Shown here: piece by piece, positions 1 through 9,510 of the stretch
How the letters are laid out: each line of letters opens with the position of its first letter
Numbering within the stretch: the first letter of the stretch is position 1
Origin: Alteromonas abrolhosensis
GTDB lineage: Bacteria > Pseudomonadota > Gammaproteobacteria > Enterobacterales > Alteromonadaceae
Assembly: GCF_001953635.1 (NCBI RefSeq)
Contig: NZ_MEJH01000008.1
Location: forward strand, 62,001-126,000
DNA length: 64,000 bases
Direction of reading: 5' to 3'
Translations under genes and position numbers: made by a program
The notes under the pieces: model-generated
Database searches by the model: none
The model's input: the letters and a program-made list of their open reading frames with translations, nothing else
Told to the model about the DNA's origin: nothing

Positions 1-494
1 CGCTTACAAGCGTTGTAGCGTTCTCAAACTTGTTTATTTCACTAATTCGTAACCAGATCCCATCTAGCGTTCGAATTATTATCCAGATGACCATCATTGC
101 GTCGTTGGTAATCGTTGTTGACCAAATCCTGAAAGCGTATTCGTATGAAATATCGAAGCAGCTGTCGGTATTCGTTGGTCTTATCATTACTAACTGTATC
201 GTAATGGGTCGTGCTGAAGCCTACGCCATGAAGAGCCCACCTCTAATGAGCTTCCTTGATGGTATTGGTAACGGCTTGGGTTACTCTTTCATTCTAGTTG
301 TAATTGGTACAATTAAAGAGCTATTTGGTTTCGGTACTATTTTAGGTTTCGAAATCCTTCCACTGGTTCAAAACGGTGGCTGGTATCAGGGTAACGGTTT
401 GTTGATCCTACCATTCAGCTCATTCTTCTTAATCGGCGGTATGATTTGGTTTATCCGTACTATCCGTCCAGAGCAAGTAGAGCCTAAGGAGTAA
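1..494 (+). CDS. nqrD: Na+-NQR subunit D (5' end outside window)
   Basis: Integral membrane subunit of the sodium-pumping NADH:ubiquinone oxidoreductase. The reading frame is open from base 3 ([18 protein letters not shown]), so the gene starts upstream and the TTG at 30 is not its start. About 164 of the usual 210 or so residues are present. The conserved stretches [32 protein letters not shown] and MKSPP are characteristic of NqrD, and the sequence is almost wholly hydrophobic helices. NqrD and NqrE are homologous, inverted-topology subunits that hold an intramembrane iron-sulfur centre through conserved Cys; the Cys in IITNC is visible here. The stop is 3 bases before nqrE, so the genes are cotranscribed. 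Identification is secure. Confidence 0.97.
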   Translation, partial: LTSVVAFSNLFISLIRNQIPSSVRIIIQMTIIASLVIVVDQILKAYSYEISKQLSVFVGLIITNCIVMGRAEAYAMKSPPLMSFLDGIGNGLGYSFILVVIGTIKELFGFGTILGFEILPLVQNGGWYQGNGLLILPFSSFFLIGGMIWFIRTIRPEQVEPKE

Positions 495-497
495 GTC

Positions 498-1106
498 ATG
501 GAACATTATTTGTCGTTATTTGTTCGCTCAATTTTCGTTGAGAACATGGCGTTATCACTTTTCTTAGGTATGTGTACATTCCTAGCGGTATCTAAGAAAG
601 TTAAGACTGCTATGGGTCTTGGTGTTGCAGTTATCGTGGTACTAGGTATCTCTGTACCCGTTAACCAAGTTATTTATGTAAACATTCTTGCTCCAGGCGC
701 ACTAGCATGGGCAGGTTTCCCAGAAGCTGACCTAAGCTTCCTTAACTTCCTAACGTTTATCGGTGTTATCGCGGCGTTGGTACAGATTCTAGAGATGAGC
801 TTAGACAAGTTCTTCCCTGCGCTTTACAACGCACTAGGTATCTTCCTTCCGCTAATTACCGTTAACTGTGCAATCTTCGGTGGTGTGGCGTTTGCGGTAC
901 AGCGTGAATACAACTTCACTGAAAGCATCGTTTACGGCGTTGGTAGTGGTATGGGCTGGGCACTAGCAATTGTATTGCTAGCGGCAGTACGTGAAAAGCT
1001 GAAGTATGCTGATATGCCTGATGGTGTTCGTGGTCTTGGTTCTGTATTCATGATCGCTGGCCTAATGGCACTTGGCTTCCAGTCATTCACTGGTATTCAG
1101 CTGTAA
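498..1106 (+). CDS. nqrE: Na+-NQR subunit E
   Basis: A 202-residue integral membrane subunit of Na+-NQR, full length for the family. It opens [20 protein letters not shown] and has six hydrophobic segments. Conserved cysteines lie in [12 protein letters not shown] near residue 26 and in [14 protein letters not shown] near residue 120; in the known structure the matching Cys of NqrD and NqrE bind an iron centre between the two subunits. An AAGGAG-type ribosome site (cctaaggagtaagtc) precedes the ATG, inside the end of nqrD. The gap to nqrF is 20 bases. Confidence 0.97.
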   Translation: MEHYLSLFVRSIFVENMALSLFLGMCTFLAVSKKVKTAMGLGVAVIVVLGISVPVNQVIYVNILAPGALAWAGFPEADLSFLNFLTFIGVIAALVQILEMSLDKFFPALYNALGIFLPLITVNCAIFGGVAFAVQREYNFTESIVYGVGSGMGWALAIVLLAAVREKLKYADMPDGVRGLGSVFMIAGLMALGFQSFTGIQL

Positions 1107-1126
1107 TAGAGCTCGGGAGCATATAA

Positions 1127-2359
1127 ATGAATAACGTAGAAATATTTCTTGGCGTCGGCATGTTCATTGCCATCGTATTGGCGCTAGTATTTATCATTAT
1201 GTTTGCCAAGTCTAAATTGGTACCAAGTGGTGATGTAACTATCACTATCAATGGTGACCCAGACAAGGCAATCAAAACTGCACCGGGTGGCAAACTTCTT
1301 GGTGCACTAGCTGACGCAGGTTACTTCGTATCTTCTGCTTGTGGTGGCGGTGGCTCATGTGGTCAGTGTCGTGTAGATGTACACTCAGGTGGCGGTGAAA
1401 TTCTTCCAACTGAACTAGACCACATCACTAAAGGTGAAGCGCGTCAGGGCTGTCGTCTTTCGTGTCAGGTTGCTATTAAGCAAGACATGGAAATCGAACT
1501 TGAAGAGTCGGTATTTGGTGTTAAGAAGTGGGATTGTGAAGTTATCTCTAACGATAACAAAGCAACCTTCATCAAAGAGCTTAAGCTTAAAATTCCTAAC
1601 GGTGAAAGCGTACCTTTCCGTGCAGGTGGTTATATTCAGATTGAAGCGCCAGCTCACCATGTTAAGTACAAAGACTTTGATATTCCTGAAGAGTATCGCG
1701 GTGACTGGGAGCGTTTTGGCTTCTTTGACATCGAGTCTAAAGTAGACGAAGAGACAATTCGTGCATACTCAATGGCAAACTACCCAGAAGAAGAAGGCAT
1801 TATTATGTTGAACGTGCGTATTGCTACGCCGCCACCTAATAACCTAAGTCTACCTGCTGGTAAAATGTCATCGTATATTTGGAGCCTGAAAGAAGGTGAC
1901 AAAGCGACTATCTCTGGTCCATTCGGTGAATTCTTCGCGAAAGAAACTGACAACGAAATGGTATTCGTAGGTGGTGGTGCTGGTATGGCCCCAATGCGTT
2001 CACACATCTTCGATCAGCTTCGTCGCCTTAAGTCTAAGCGTAAGATGAGCTTCTGGTACGGTGCACGTTCACTTCGTGAAATGTTCTATACAGAAGACTT
2101 CGATGAGTTAGCAGCAGAAAACGATAACTTTGAGTGGCACGTAGCACTTTCTGATCCTCAGCCAGAGGACAACTGGGAAGGTTACACAGGGTTCATTCAC
2201 CAAGTACTTCTTGAGAACTACTTGAAAGATCACCCTGCACCAGAAGACTGTGAGTTCTACATGTGTGGACCACCTATGATGAACGCGGCCGTAATCAACA
2301 TGCTTAAAGATTTAGGTGTTGAGGACGAAAACATCATGCTTGATGACTTCGGTGGCTAA
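1127..2359 (+). CDS. nqrF: Na+-NQR subunit F, NADH dehydrogenase with 2Fe-2S and FAD
   Basis: The NADH-oxidising entry subunit of Na+-NQR, 410 residues against about 407 in Vibrio. A single N-terminal membrane helix (about 5-27) is followed by a ferredoxin domain with cluster ligands Cys72, Cys78, Cys81 and Cys113 ([11 protein letters not shown] and RLSC). The ferredoxin-reductase part has the FAD motif RAYS at about 212-215, the NADH-binding [11 protein letters not shown] at about 285, and the C-terminal [10 protein letters not shown]. It ends DDFGG as usual for NqrF. Electrons pass NADH to FAD to 2Fe-2S and on to the membrane subunits. It is the last nqr structural gene and is followed by a strong terminator. 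Confidence 0.98.
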   Translation: MNNVEIFLGVGMFIAIVLALVFIIMFAKSKLVPSGDVTITINGDPDKAIKTAPGGKLLGALADAGYFVSSACGGGGSCGQCRVDVHSGGGEILPTELDHITKGEARQGCRLSCQVAIKQDMEIELEESVFGVKKWDCEVISNDNKATFIKELKLKIPNGESVPFRAGGYIQIEAPAHHVKYKDFDIPEEYRGDWERFGFFDIESKVDEETIRAYSMANYPEEEGIIMLNVRIATPPPNNLSLPAGKMSSYIWSLKEGDKATISGPFGEFFAKETDNEMVFVGGGAGMAPMRSHIFDQLRRLKSKRKMSFWYGARSLREMFYTEDFDELAAENDNFEWHVALSDPQPEDNWEGYTGFIHQVLLENYLKDHPAPEDCEFYMCGPPMMNAAVINMLKDLGVEDENIMLDDFGG

Positions 2360-2387
2360 GCTACTCGCTTAAAAAATTAAGCATATT

Positions 2388-2411
2388 AAAAGGGGCGTAA
2401 GCCCCTTTTTC
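2388..2411 (+). terminator. Terminator of the nqr operon
   Basis: Stem AAAAGGGGC / GCCCCTTTT with GTAA loop and a T-run, about 30 bases after the nqrF stop. It separates nqr structural genes from apbE. Confidence 0.85.
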
Positions 2412-2479
2412 GTTGAAGCAAAACGCATAATGCACATAATACCCGTTCCGTTTTGTGCATATTAGCTAAGGACAACATC

Positions 2480-3505
2480 GTGATTCGATTTGCTATTCGA
2501 ATATTCCTCGCCTTTGTTGCGGTAGGTATTCTACTTCTCGCAAGCTGTAGCGACGAAAAAACGCCTGTAGTGCACCTTCAAGGGCAAACAATGGGCACAA
2601 CCTACAATATAAAATATCTTGTAGAAGAAGCGCCTGTGGAAGGCTTACAGGCTGAAATAGACGCCCGTCTTGTTGAGGTAAACAAGATGATGTCTACCTA
2701 CGACCCAACATCAGAGCTTTCAAGATTTAACCAATATCGCTATACCGACAATTTCGCCGTATCGCCAGATACGCTAACCGTGGTTAATGAGGCGTTACGC
2801 TTGGCAAACCTTAGTGGCGGAGTACTAGATGTTACCGTTGGCCCATTGGTTAATTTGTGGGGGTTCGGCCCAACTAAGCGCCCTGAAAAAGTACCAAGCC
2901 AGACAGACATCGACGATATTCGCGAATATGTGGGTTATAAGAAGCTGTCAACTACGCCTACAGGTTTAAAGAAAAGTCACCCAATGCTTTATGTCGACTT
3001 GTCGACTATTGCTAAAGGTTTTGGCGTTGATGAAGTGGCAGAGATCCTTGAAAAGCACAACATTGAAAACTACCTTGTAGAAATAGGTGGTGAAATGCGT
3101 GTGAAAGGTGAACGCGGTGACGGCAGTGAGTGGCTGATTGCCATTGAAAAGCCAGTTACCACTGAGCGTGCCGTTCAGAAAGTGGTGTCTATTGGCACTA
3201 ATGCAGTCGCTACATCAGGAGACTATCGCAACTATTACGAAGAAGATGGTGTTCGTTACTCGCACCTAATCGACCCCACAACGGGCAAACCTATTTCTCA
3301 TAACCTGGTTTCGGTTACAGTAATTCACCCTTCTTCAATGACGTCGGATGGTCTAGCCACCGCGTTTAACGTAATGGGGTGGGAACAAGCGATAGCGGTT
3401 GCTGAGCAAGAACAACTTGCTGTATTCCTCATTCGTCGCACAGAAGACGGATTTGAAGAGTATGCGTCGCCAGAATTTGATAAACTGGTCACAGTTCATA
3501 ATTAG
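2480..3505 (+). CDS. apbE: ApbE FAD:protein FMN transferase (lipoprotein)
   Basis: Transfers FMN from FAD to a threonine hydroxyl on periplasmic segments of NqrB and NqrC, so it matures the complex encoded just upstream. I place the start at GTG 2480, preceded by AAGGA at about 2468, giving 341 residues; a TTG at 2453 in the same frame lacks such a site. The N-terminus is a lipoprotein signal with lipobox LASC (Cys23). The C-terminal HLIDPTTGKPI is the conserved ApbE motif, and GTNAVATSGDYRNYY and the DLSTIAKGFGVD segment also fit. It forms a pair with nqrM, 9 bases downstream. Anchoring in the inner membrane facing the periplasm follows from the family. Confidence 0.95.
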   Translation: MIRFAIRIFLAFVAVGILLLASCSDEKTPVVHLQGQTMGTTYNIKYLVEEAPVEGLQAEIDARLVEVNKMMSTYDPTSELSRFNQYRYTDNFAVSPDTLTVVNEALRLANLSGGVLDVTVGPLVNLWGFGPTKRPEKVPSQTDIDDIREYVGYKKLSTTPTGLKKSHPMLYVDLSTIAKGFGVDEVAEILEKHNIENYLVEIGGEMRVKGERGDGSEWLIAIEKPVTTERAVQKVVSIGTNAVATSGDYRNYYEEDGVRYSHLIDPTTGKPISHNLVSVTVIHPSSMTSDGLATAFNVMGWEQAIAVAEQEQLAVFLIRRTEDGFEEYASPEFDKLVTVHN

Positions 3506-3514
3506 GGGGTAGCA

Positions 3515-3748
3515 ATGTCTACATTTATCCTTGCTTTTGGTTTCTTTCTAACAATGGTACTGGCTATGGCTGTAGGTTACCTTTTTCAGAAAAAATCAAT
3601 CTCTGGAAGCTGTGGTGGCTTAGGTGCACTAGGTATTGAAAAGGCCTGTGACTGTCCAGAACCGTGTGACCGTAAGAAGTCACGCATGGAAAAAGAAGAA
3701 GCCCGCCAGAAAAAGCTAAACGAATGGAAGCAAAACCAAATTTTGTGA
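3515..3748 (+). CDS. nqrM: NqrM, Na+-NQR maturation protein
   Basis: A 77-residue protein with one N-terminal membrane helix (about 3-24) and four cysteines at 33, 45, 47 and 51 (GSCGGLGALGIEKACDCPEPC), followed by a charged tail. This is the DUF539/NqrM pattern. NqrM is needed for assembly of Na+-NQR, apparently by delivering iron to the NqrD/NqrE site. The order nqrF-apbE-nqrM is the usual one in Vibrio and Alteromonas relatives. GGGGG-type ribosome site (tagggggtagca) precedes the ATG. Confidence 0.94.
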   Translation: MSTFILAFGFFLTMVLAMAVGYLFQKKSISGSCGGLGALGIEKACDCPEPCDRKKSRMEKEEARQKKLNEWKQNQIL

Positions 3749-3776
3749 TGCTTCACCCATCTTTCGTTTAAGATTT

Positions 3777-3812
3777 AAAAGCGCTGTTTGAGTAATTCGA
3801 CAGCGCTTTTTT
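3777..3812 (+). terminator. Terminator after nqrM
   Basis: Perfect stem AAAAGCGCTGT / ACAGCGCTTTT with a 12-base loop and T-run, 29 bases after the nqrM stop. The remaining 227 bases to the next gene hold no other feature that I can support. Confidence 0.85.
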
Positions 3813-4039
3813 GTATCTGTCAGCTAACGTACTTCACCTAATCTGGTCAGCTCATTCGATGTAGCATTAGGTTTGCTTCAAGAGCCAACCGTTATCGTTA
3901 CAGACGAGCCTGTGACAAGCATTTAAATTTGTGAACATCATTATGCTCGCCCTATATTTCGTTGCTCCACATTTATATTTACGCTAAATTTAAACTTCAA
4001 AAAATACTAATTCCAATAACAACAGATCAAGGAAGAGCT

Positions 4040-7000
4040 ATGACACGCAGTGTACGCCTCGGGACTATCGGTATAGTCGCATTAACCTTAGCGGCTTGTG
4101 GAGGCGGAGGTTCGGACTCTGCGGGGCCGGTAAATGGAGGCTCCTCTTCGGTTTCGCCATCTACCATCATCAAAAACGCAAAAGATTACGACGCGTCTCG
4201 ACTTAACACTGCAGCCAAGTCACTTGCAAACGCCCAATACAAAGGCAAAACAACTGATGCGGAAGTTGATCTTCAGTTGGTCCAACAAGCGTTCAATTTA
4301 TTATTTAGTGATTCTGTTATGACGGTGCCAGAACTGGCAGAACAGGACTTCACTGATGATGTAAAAAGCGGAGCGATTAAGAAAACATACGCCTGTGATC
4401 AAGGTGGTAGCGTTGCCTATGACGGGAAGGTGACAGACTCCTTAACAGGTGTCATCGCCATGAATTACCAAAACTGTTGGTCATATAGCAACGGCATAGC
4501 CATTTCCGGATCAACGGCCATCGCCATTGAAAGCGTGTCAGAGAGCGCTGTGAAATACAGCTTGTATGTTGATAGCCTCACTTGGACTTACGACGGCGTA
4601 CCTTATACTTTGTCGGGTGTCGTCTCAATCGATGAAGGCTTCAACGAAACTAACGGTAACTATTACGTAGATACCAGCCAGCATGTCGCGTTCACTATTG
4701 GCTCAGAGCAATACAAATTAGAAGGCGATTTCAATATACATGATTCGCCTAATGAAACCGTAAACCATGCTGAATTAGACTTCTATGTTGGCTCTAAAGG
4801 TAAATTAGCTATTGAAGCAGAGGCCCCTGAATATTTATGGCCATACATGTATATGGGGGAAGTAGTTGTAGCAGGTGATAAAACTGCAACGTTACTTTTC
4901 GAAGAAGGCATTATTCGTTATCTAGAAGATACTGATAACGACGGTAACTACGATGTAGGTACATTTTTAGTCGATGCCTATGATTTAATTGGTGGTAACC
5001 TTGCTGACAGAACTCTTGTCGCTATTACTGACATGTCTATCCCACCAACTGTCTATGCACCTGAATTTTACAACTGGGACACAGTCGATACAACGACACC
5101 TATTACCGTTAGTCCCGGCTATTATAATGATAACGATACAGACTACGAAGATTTATCGGTCAGTTTCCGGTGGTACATCAACGGTGTCTTAGTAGAGGAC
5201 ATATCAGGTGATACCTTACCGGCCTACCGCGCTGTATTTAACGATTTAGTTGAAGTATCTATGGTCGTTTCAGATAGTGCTAACACTGTAGAGTCAGGTC
5301 GCATTTCAATTGTTCTGTCGGATGCACCGGCACAAGTAGCGTTCGAGAATTTACCAGAGTCAGTGTCTCCAGGAGAATTTATCGAATTCAGAGCCATTGT
5401 GTCTGACCCTGATCTTGGTGACAACCAAGGGATACCCACCTTAGTATCAGCACCTTCAGGTGCTACCATTAATGAAGATGGATTGATTTCTTGGCAAGCG
5501 CCGAGTAATCAGTTGTTTAAAACCCAGCTTTACGCATTTGGTTTTTCGACGGGGCAAGAGGGGGCTGAAGTAGTCAAAACCCATGTCTCAGTGACTAATA
5601 ATGAGGTTCAAGAATTAGCTCGCTCGGGTATTGAAGTGCCTAAAATGAACAATTCAATGGTAGTGGGTGACTTTGACCATGACGGCGACAATGAAGTTCT
5701 TTCCACCGATTCTGCAAACCGCATATTCTTGCTGTCTTATCAAAATGGCAGCTATAACCAAACTTGGATGTACCCATACATAATGGCGGACGCTGGAAAA
5801 GTTAAGCAAGTTCTCAGCACAGATTTTGATAACGATGATTACCCCGATATTCTAGTGATATCTGAACACAGCGTATCCGTTATTACCGACATTGACGAGA
5901 CGGCAACAACGCTTTTTACTACCGACAATTACATACATAGTGCTGTTCTCGGTGACATAGATAATGATGGTGACGATGAATTGGCCTACCTATATTCATC
6001 ACGTGATTACGGCGAAGCCAGTGATATTGTGGTGGTAGACCTTGGTTCGCCCGAAACACCTTTATTTACGTTTACCGCTGAAGATACCTATGAAATTGCT
6101 CTGGGTAATGTAGATTCCGACACTCAGTTAGAACTGGTTACCAACTCTGGTTTGGTTTATGACCTTGGATCTGGGGAAAACCAGTGGTTTTTGAATTCAG
6201 GATTTAGTAGTCGCCACATTGCTGTTGCCGATATAAATGGCGACGGTATTGAAGAAATTGTAGGGGCTGACAGTTGGTCTTACATCTATGTGTACTCAGC
6301 ACAAAACAAATCTCAAATTACGAGTGTTGAGAATTTTAATACTTGTGACATTAGCGCAGGAAAACTGACTGATGATAGTAATCCTGTATTGCTTGTAGGG
6401 GACTGCCAATGGGGCAATGTTCACGCCATGAAGCTGTCTAACAATACGCTAACTTCAGTATTTAGCATTGATATGGTGGATCATGGTTCTACCTCGCTGA
6501 CCCTTGGCGATGCCGACAACGATGGCCTTAATGAACTGTTATGGGGCACTGGCACTACTTCTTCTGGTGAAGATTTACTTGTAACGGCAGATGTCACGGC
6601 AACTTCTGCAACAATAAAAACGACAGCAACTACACATCAACTAGATAGCTTTAATGCGGCTGGGTGGGCAGATTTGTATCCTGGTGACGAACGTGCTGTT
6701 TTCTTCGTACCGAGTACGGGGAGCGGCTATGACGGCTCTAAAGTCTTACTAATGGAGAACACAGGGAATTACATCACTAGTGAAGAAATTTCCTCTAACT
6801 GGGATAACTCTAGTATTGCCGTAACTACCGATTACAACAATGATGGTGCCGGTGATTTATTCCTGCCTACTGCACAAACCTATGATGGCGCATTCGCTGC
6901 AATGCGATTAAATGATTTCTCTATTCAATATGAGATTACAGGCGACTATTCGAACGATGTTTCAGTTATCAAGGCATTCGACTTCAATAACGATGGTTTT

Positions 7001-7624
7001 GATGATGCAGTCTATGTTGATGGTCGCACATTAAAAGCGGTCGACGTGAACAATCAACTTATGTTGGCTACTTACACCATGCCTCAATATTTCCGTGATT
7101 TTGATATTGTGTCGATGAATGGCAATGTGTATGTGGCGCTCTCTCAAGGTAACGACATAACGCAATTACTAACGCCAACAACATCTGGTTTCTCTATTCA
7201 GGCAAGCGCCGATATTTCTTGTGCGCGTCTTACCTTTATAAACGCTGATAGTGACGCTGCATCCGAACTTGCCTGTTATAACGATCAGAGCCAATCTCTG
7301 GTTATTTTTGAAGTAAATGAAACCACTTTGACGAAGACATCAGACGTTTCTGTAAATATGAGTATTGTCGACATGGTAGCCAATCCAGTAACCGCTACTG
7401 AACAGACACTTCTTGTGACGTCGGCGCATGACGGTGACTGGGGTTACTATAGTGCTTCTGAACTCAGCGAAATGACGGTTGAAGGCATCAGTATTTGGAA
7501 GAGCCCTGCGTTGATTGGCCCAGCCCGCAGCCACTCTCTACATGCGAGAAAATCTGCTGAGGGAAGCCTGGAAGTGATGATGTCGACATCACGAGTAATG
7601 TATTGGTTAGGCCGAGCGAAGTAG
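4040..7624 (+). CDS. Large surface lipoprotein with FG-GAP/VCBS-like repeats
   Basis: A 1194-residue predicted lipoprotein of unknown role. I choose ATG 4040, which follows AAGGAAG and yields the clean lipoprotein signal MTRSVRLGTIGIVALTLAAC (lipobox LAAC, Cys20) followed by a Gly/Ser linker; the frame stays open upstream to 3962 but without signal-peptide logic. The middle (about nt 5080-5620) looks like one or two immunoglobulin/cadherin-like modules. The C-terminal half carries at least seven calcium-binding-type motifs of the form D-x-[DN]-x-D-G: FDHDGD near 5670, FDNDDY near 5825, IDNDGD near 5960, INGDGI near 6235, ADNDGL near 6515, YNNDGA near 6835, FNNDGF near 6980. Such repeats form beta-propellers on secreted or cell-surface proteins. 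It stands alone between two terminators. Adhesion or polymer binding is possible but not shown. Confidence 0.85.
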   Translation: MTRSVRLGTIGIVALTLAACGGGGSDSAGPVNGGSSSVSPSTIIKNAKDYDASRLNTAAKSLANAQYKGKTTDAEVDLQLVQQAFNLLFSDSVMTVPELAEQDFTDDVKSGAIKKTYACDQGGSVAYDGKVTDSLTGVIAMNYQNCWSYSNGIAISGSTAIAIESVSESAVKYSLYVDSLTWTYDGVPYTLSGVVSIDEGFNETNGNYYVDTSQHVAFTIGSEQYKLEGDFNIHDSPNETVNHAELDFYVGSKGKLAIEAEAPEYLWPYMYMGEVVVAGDKTATLLFEEGIIRYLEDTDNDGNYDVGTFLVDAYDLIGGNLADRTLVAITDMSIPPTVYAPEFYNWDTVDTTTPITVSPGYYNDNDTDYEDLSVSFRWYINGVLVEDISGDTLPAYRAVFNDLVEVSMVVSDSANTVESGRISIVLSDAPAQVAFENLPESVSPGEFIEFRAIVSDPDLGDNQGIPTLVSAPSGATINEDGLISWQAPSNQLFKTQLYAFGFSTGQEGAEVVKTHVSVTNNEVQELARSGIEVPKMNNSMVVGDFDHDGDNEVLSTDSANRIFLLSYQNGSYNQTWMYPYIMADAGKVKQVLSTDFDNDDYPDILVISEHSVSVITDIDETATTLFTTDNYIHSAVLGDIDNDGDDELAYLYSSRDYGEASDIVVVDLGSPETPLFTFTAEDTYEIALGNVDSDTQLELVTNSGLVYDLGSGENQWFLNSGFSSRHIAVADINGDGIEEIVGADSWSYIYVYSAQNKSQITSVENFNTCDISAGKLTDDSNPVLLVGDCQWGNVHAMKLSNNTLTSVFSIDMVDHGSTSLTLGDADNDGLNELLWGTGTTSSGEDLLVTADVTATSATIKTTATTHQLDSFNAAGWADLYPGDERAVFFVPSTGSGYDGSKVLLMENTGNYITSEEISSNWDNSSIAVTTDYNNDGAGDLFLPTAQTYDGAFAAMRLNDFSIQYEITGDYSNDVSVIKAFDFNNDGFDDAVYVDGRTLKAVDVNNQLMLATYTMPQYFRDFDIVSMNGNVYVALSQGNDITQLLTPTTSGFSIQASADISCARLTFINADSDAASELACYNDQSQSLVIFEVNETTLTKTSDVSVNMSIVDMVANPVTATEQTLLVTSAHDGDWGYYSASELSEMTVEGISIWKSPALIGPARSHSLHARKSAEGSLEVMMSTSRVMYWLGRAK

Positions 7625-7674
7625 GTAACTCCGCTTAAGTTAATTCTGATACTTTTCAAGGCGATTTATGATTG

Positions 7675-7713
7675 AGCGGCGACACTCCAACGTTGGGGTG
7701 TCGCCGCTTTTTA
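7675..7713 (+). terminator. Terminator of the FG-GAP lipoprotein gene
   Basis: A 14-bp stem AGCGGCGACACTCC / GGGGTGTCGCCGCT (one G-T wobble) with loop AACGTT and a T-run. Confidence 0.88.
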
Positions 7714-7798
7714 TTGACTACTCTCGTTCAGTCAACCACCCATTATAAAATGCCTTCGTTTTAACGCCTGCCTCTTATCGGGGATTAGGGACCCGTTA

Positions 7799-7851
7799 AT
7801 ATTATCAATATTCCATAACGAGGTAGTGTAATTAAACGTTATTGATAATAT
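7799..7851. repeat. 12-bp perfect inverted repeat upstream of dinB
   Basis: ATATTATCAATA at 7799-7810 and its exact complement TATTGATAATAT at 7840-7851, 29 bases apart. The right arm touches the LexA box. It may be a regulator site or just a product of AT-rich promoter DNA. Confidence 0.5.
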
Positions 7852-7852
7852 A

Positions 7853-7868
7853 CTGTCTTTTTGTACAG
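7853..7868 (+). promoter_or_regulatory. LexA (SOS) box of dinB
   Basis: CTGTCTTTTTGTACAG is a perfect CTGT-N8-ACAG match, flanked by TA and TT as in the gammaproteobacterial consensus TACTGT...ACAGTA. It lies 34 bases upstream of the dinB ATG, the position expected for LexA repression of an SOS polymerase. Confidence 0.88.
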
Positions 7869-7902
7869 TTTCGTGTGAGCACGTTAAGAGCAAAGGCAGG
7901 TA

Positions 7903-8976
7903 ATGCGAAAAATTATCCACGTCGACATGGATTGTTTTTACGCCGCAGTTGAAATGCGCGATAACCCAGCCTTGCGCGATATTCCCATTGCGATTGGCGG
8001 CAGTGCCGACCGTCGAGGGGTTATTTCTACCTGTAACTACCCCGCCCGTAAATTTGGTGTGCGCTCAGCTATGGCCACAGCGTATGCCTTAAAGCTATGT
8101 CCTAACCTCACTCTAGTGAAAGGGCGCATGGATGTATACGCTGCTGAGTCGCAAAAAATACGTAAGATATTTGCTGACTATACCGACCTCATTGAGCCTT
8201 TATCATTAGATGAAGCCTACCTAGACGTGACCAACAGTGAATTTTGTGGTGGCAGCGCCACGTTAATTGCCGAAGAAATACGCGAGCGCATTAAAAGTGA
8301 ACTTGGGCTTACCGCTTCAGCAGGTGTCGCTCCCTGTAAGTTTGTGGCAAAAGTAGCGAGCGATGAAAACAAGCCTGATGGAATTTGTGTTATTACTCCT
8401 GATAAGCTCGATGAGTTTGTACGCGACATGCCTTTAAAGAAAATACCGGGCGTGGGCAAAGTCACCATGCAAAAGCTTCAGCGTATGGGGCTTAATACCT
8501 GCGACGATGTTCGCCAATACCCTTTTGAGCGTATTCAAAAAGAGCTGGGTAAATTTGGCAGTGTGCTGTGGGAGCGAGCTCACGGTATTGATGAACGTGA
8601 ACTATCGGTATCTCGTGAACGCAAGTCTATTGGTGTGGAGCGTACGTTAAGCGAAGACATCCACACCTTAGAGCAGTGCATTGACTTCTTGCCACATTTA
8701 TTTGAAAAGCTTCAAGAGCGAATGGAAAATCACAAGAAGCGAACGGGTAAGCCGGTACGTATTCGCACACAGGGAGTAAAGCTTAAGTTTAACGACTTCC
8801 AATTAACTACGGTAGAACACCGCTGCGTAACGCTGGATGAAGCGTATTTTCGCACGTTAATGCAGGAAGCCTTCGAGCGAGCAACTGGACGGGGTATCCG
8901 CCTTGTTGGGGTACATATAGGTCTTGCTGCCGACCAATCAACACAGCAGTTGGTTTTACCGTTTGGTCAGATTTAA
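7903..8976 (+). CDS. dinB: DNA polymerase IV (Y family)
   Basis: An error-prone translesion polymerase of 357 residues, close to the 351 of E. coli DinB. The N-terminus [17 protein letters not shown] holds the metal ligands Asp8 and the sugar-gate position, here Tyr13 where E. coli has Phe. SLDEAYLD at 101-108 supplies the catalytic Asp103 and Glu104. The IPGVGK helix-hairpin segment and a little-finger domain follow, and the C-terminus ends in QLVLPFGQI, which fits the QxxL[FS]F beta-clamp-binding peptide. Transcription is expected to be SOS-controlled through the LexA box just upstream. No partner gene follows. Confidence 0.97.
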   Translation: MRKIIHVDMDCFYAAVEMRDNPALRDIPIAIGGSADRRGVISTCNYPARKFGVRSAMATAYALKLCPNLTLVKGRMDVYAAESQKIRKIFADYTDLIEPLSLDEAYLDVTNSEFCGGSATLIAEEIRERIKSELGLTASAGVAPCKFVAKVASDENKPDGICVITPDKLDEFVRDMPLKKIPGVGKVTMQKLQRMGLNTCDDVRQYPFERIQKELGKFGSVLWERAHGIDERELSVSRERKSIGVERTLSEDIHTLEQCIDFLPHLFEKLQERMENHKKRTGKPVRIRTQGVKLKFNDFQLTTVEHRCVTLDEAYFRTLMQEAFERATGRGIRLVGVHIGLAADQSTQQLVLPFGQI

Positions 8977-9006
8977 ATGAAACGCCTCACACACTTTTAA
9001 TAGATG

Positions 9007-9031
9007 CTGAAGGGCTCTAGCCTCACTTCAG
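9007..9031 (+). terminator. Possible hairpin after dinB
   Basis: Two-tier stem: CTGAAG / CTTCAG outside and GGCT / AGCC inside, with a three-base bulge. It is 30 bases after the dinB stop but lacks a strong T-run, so termination is only likely. Confidence 0.35.
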
Positions 9032-9198
9032 TTGCTTGTTATACTCAACGTAATGATGCTGCACTAAACATCCATCAATTTAGGTAGCTTTTCAAAAGCC
9101 AGGTTTACACAAATAAGCAGATAGAGCTCATTGAACTCTACTGTGCAACCGTGGCAAATACGCCTTTACAATTTCACTCTACTTTTTCGAAGGATAAT

Positions 9199-9447
9199 AT
9201 GGACGCGAAACAACTTAAAACCCCAGGTCGCTACAAGCATTACAAAGGTAATTTATACGATGTATACGAAGTGGCGACGCATTCAGAAGACGAAAGCAAG
9301 CTAGTGGTATACCGCCCATGCTACGGCGAAAAAGCGCTTTGGGTTCGCCCTCTAGATATGTTTGTTGAGTCGGTTGAAAAAGATGGAGAAACCCTTCCTC
9401 GTTTCGCTTATGTTGGTGATATTCCTGATGATGAAAAAATGATCTAA
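9199..9447 (+). CDS. DUF1653 family protein
   Basis: An 82-residue soluble protein of unknown function. ATG 9199 is preceded by GAAGGA and is preferred over the in-frame GTG at 9151. The sequence has the DUF1653 pattern: PGRYKHYKGNLYDVY near the start, ATHSE, LVVYRPCYG, WVRPLDMF and FAYVGD near the end. It resembles a small beta-barrel fold. It is monocistronic between dinB and an exported hydrolase, and nothing nearby hints at its job. Confidence 0.85.
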   Translation: MDAKQLKTPGRYKHYKGNLYDVYEVATHSEDESKLVVYRPCYGEKALWVRPLDMFVESVEKDGETLPRFAYVGDIPDDEKMI

Positions 9448-9510
9448 TTGTGAATTTAGGTCATAGTGTAAGAGGTCTTATTTAAACAGGCTTTTTACAA
9501 GGAAATAATA

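Noticed and set aside
30-494. TTG at base 30 as the start of nqrD
   Set aside because: The frame is open to the window edge and the residues before it match NqrD, so the gene is simply cut.
3962-4039. Upstream start of the FG-GAP lipoprotein
   Set aside because: A longer start would bury the lipoprotein signal; ATG 4040 with AAGGAAG gives a standard signal.
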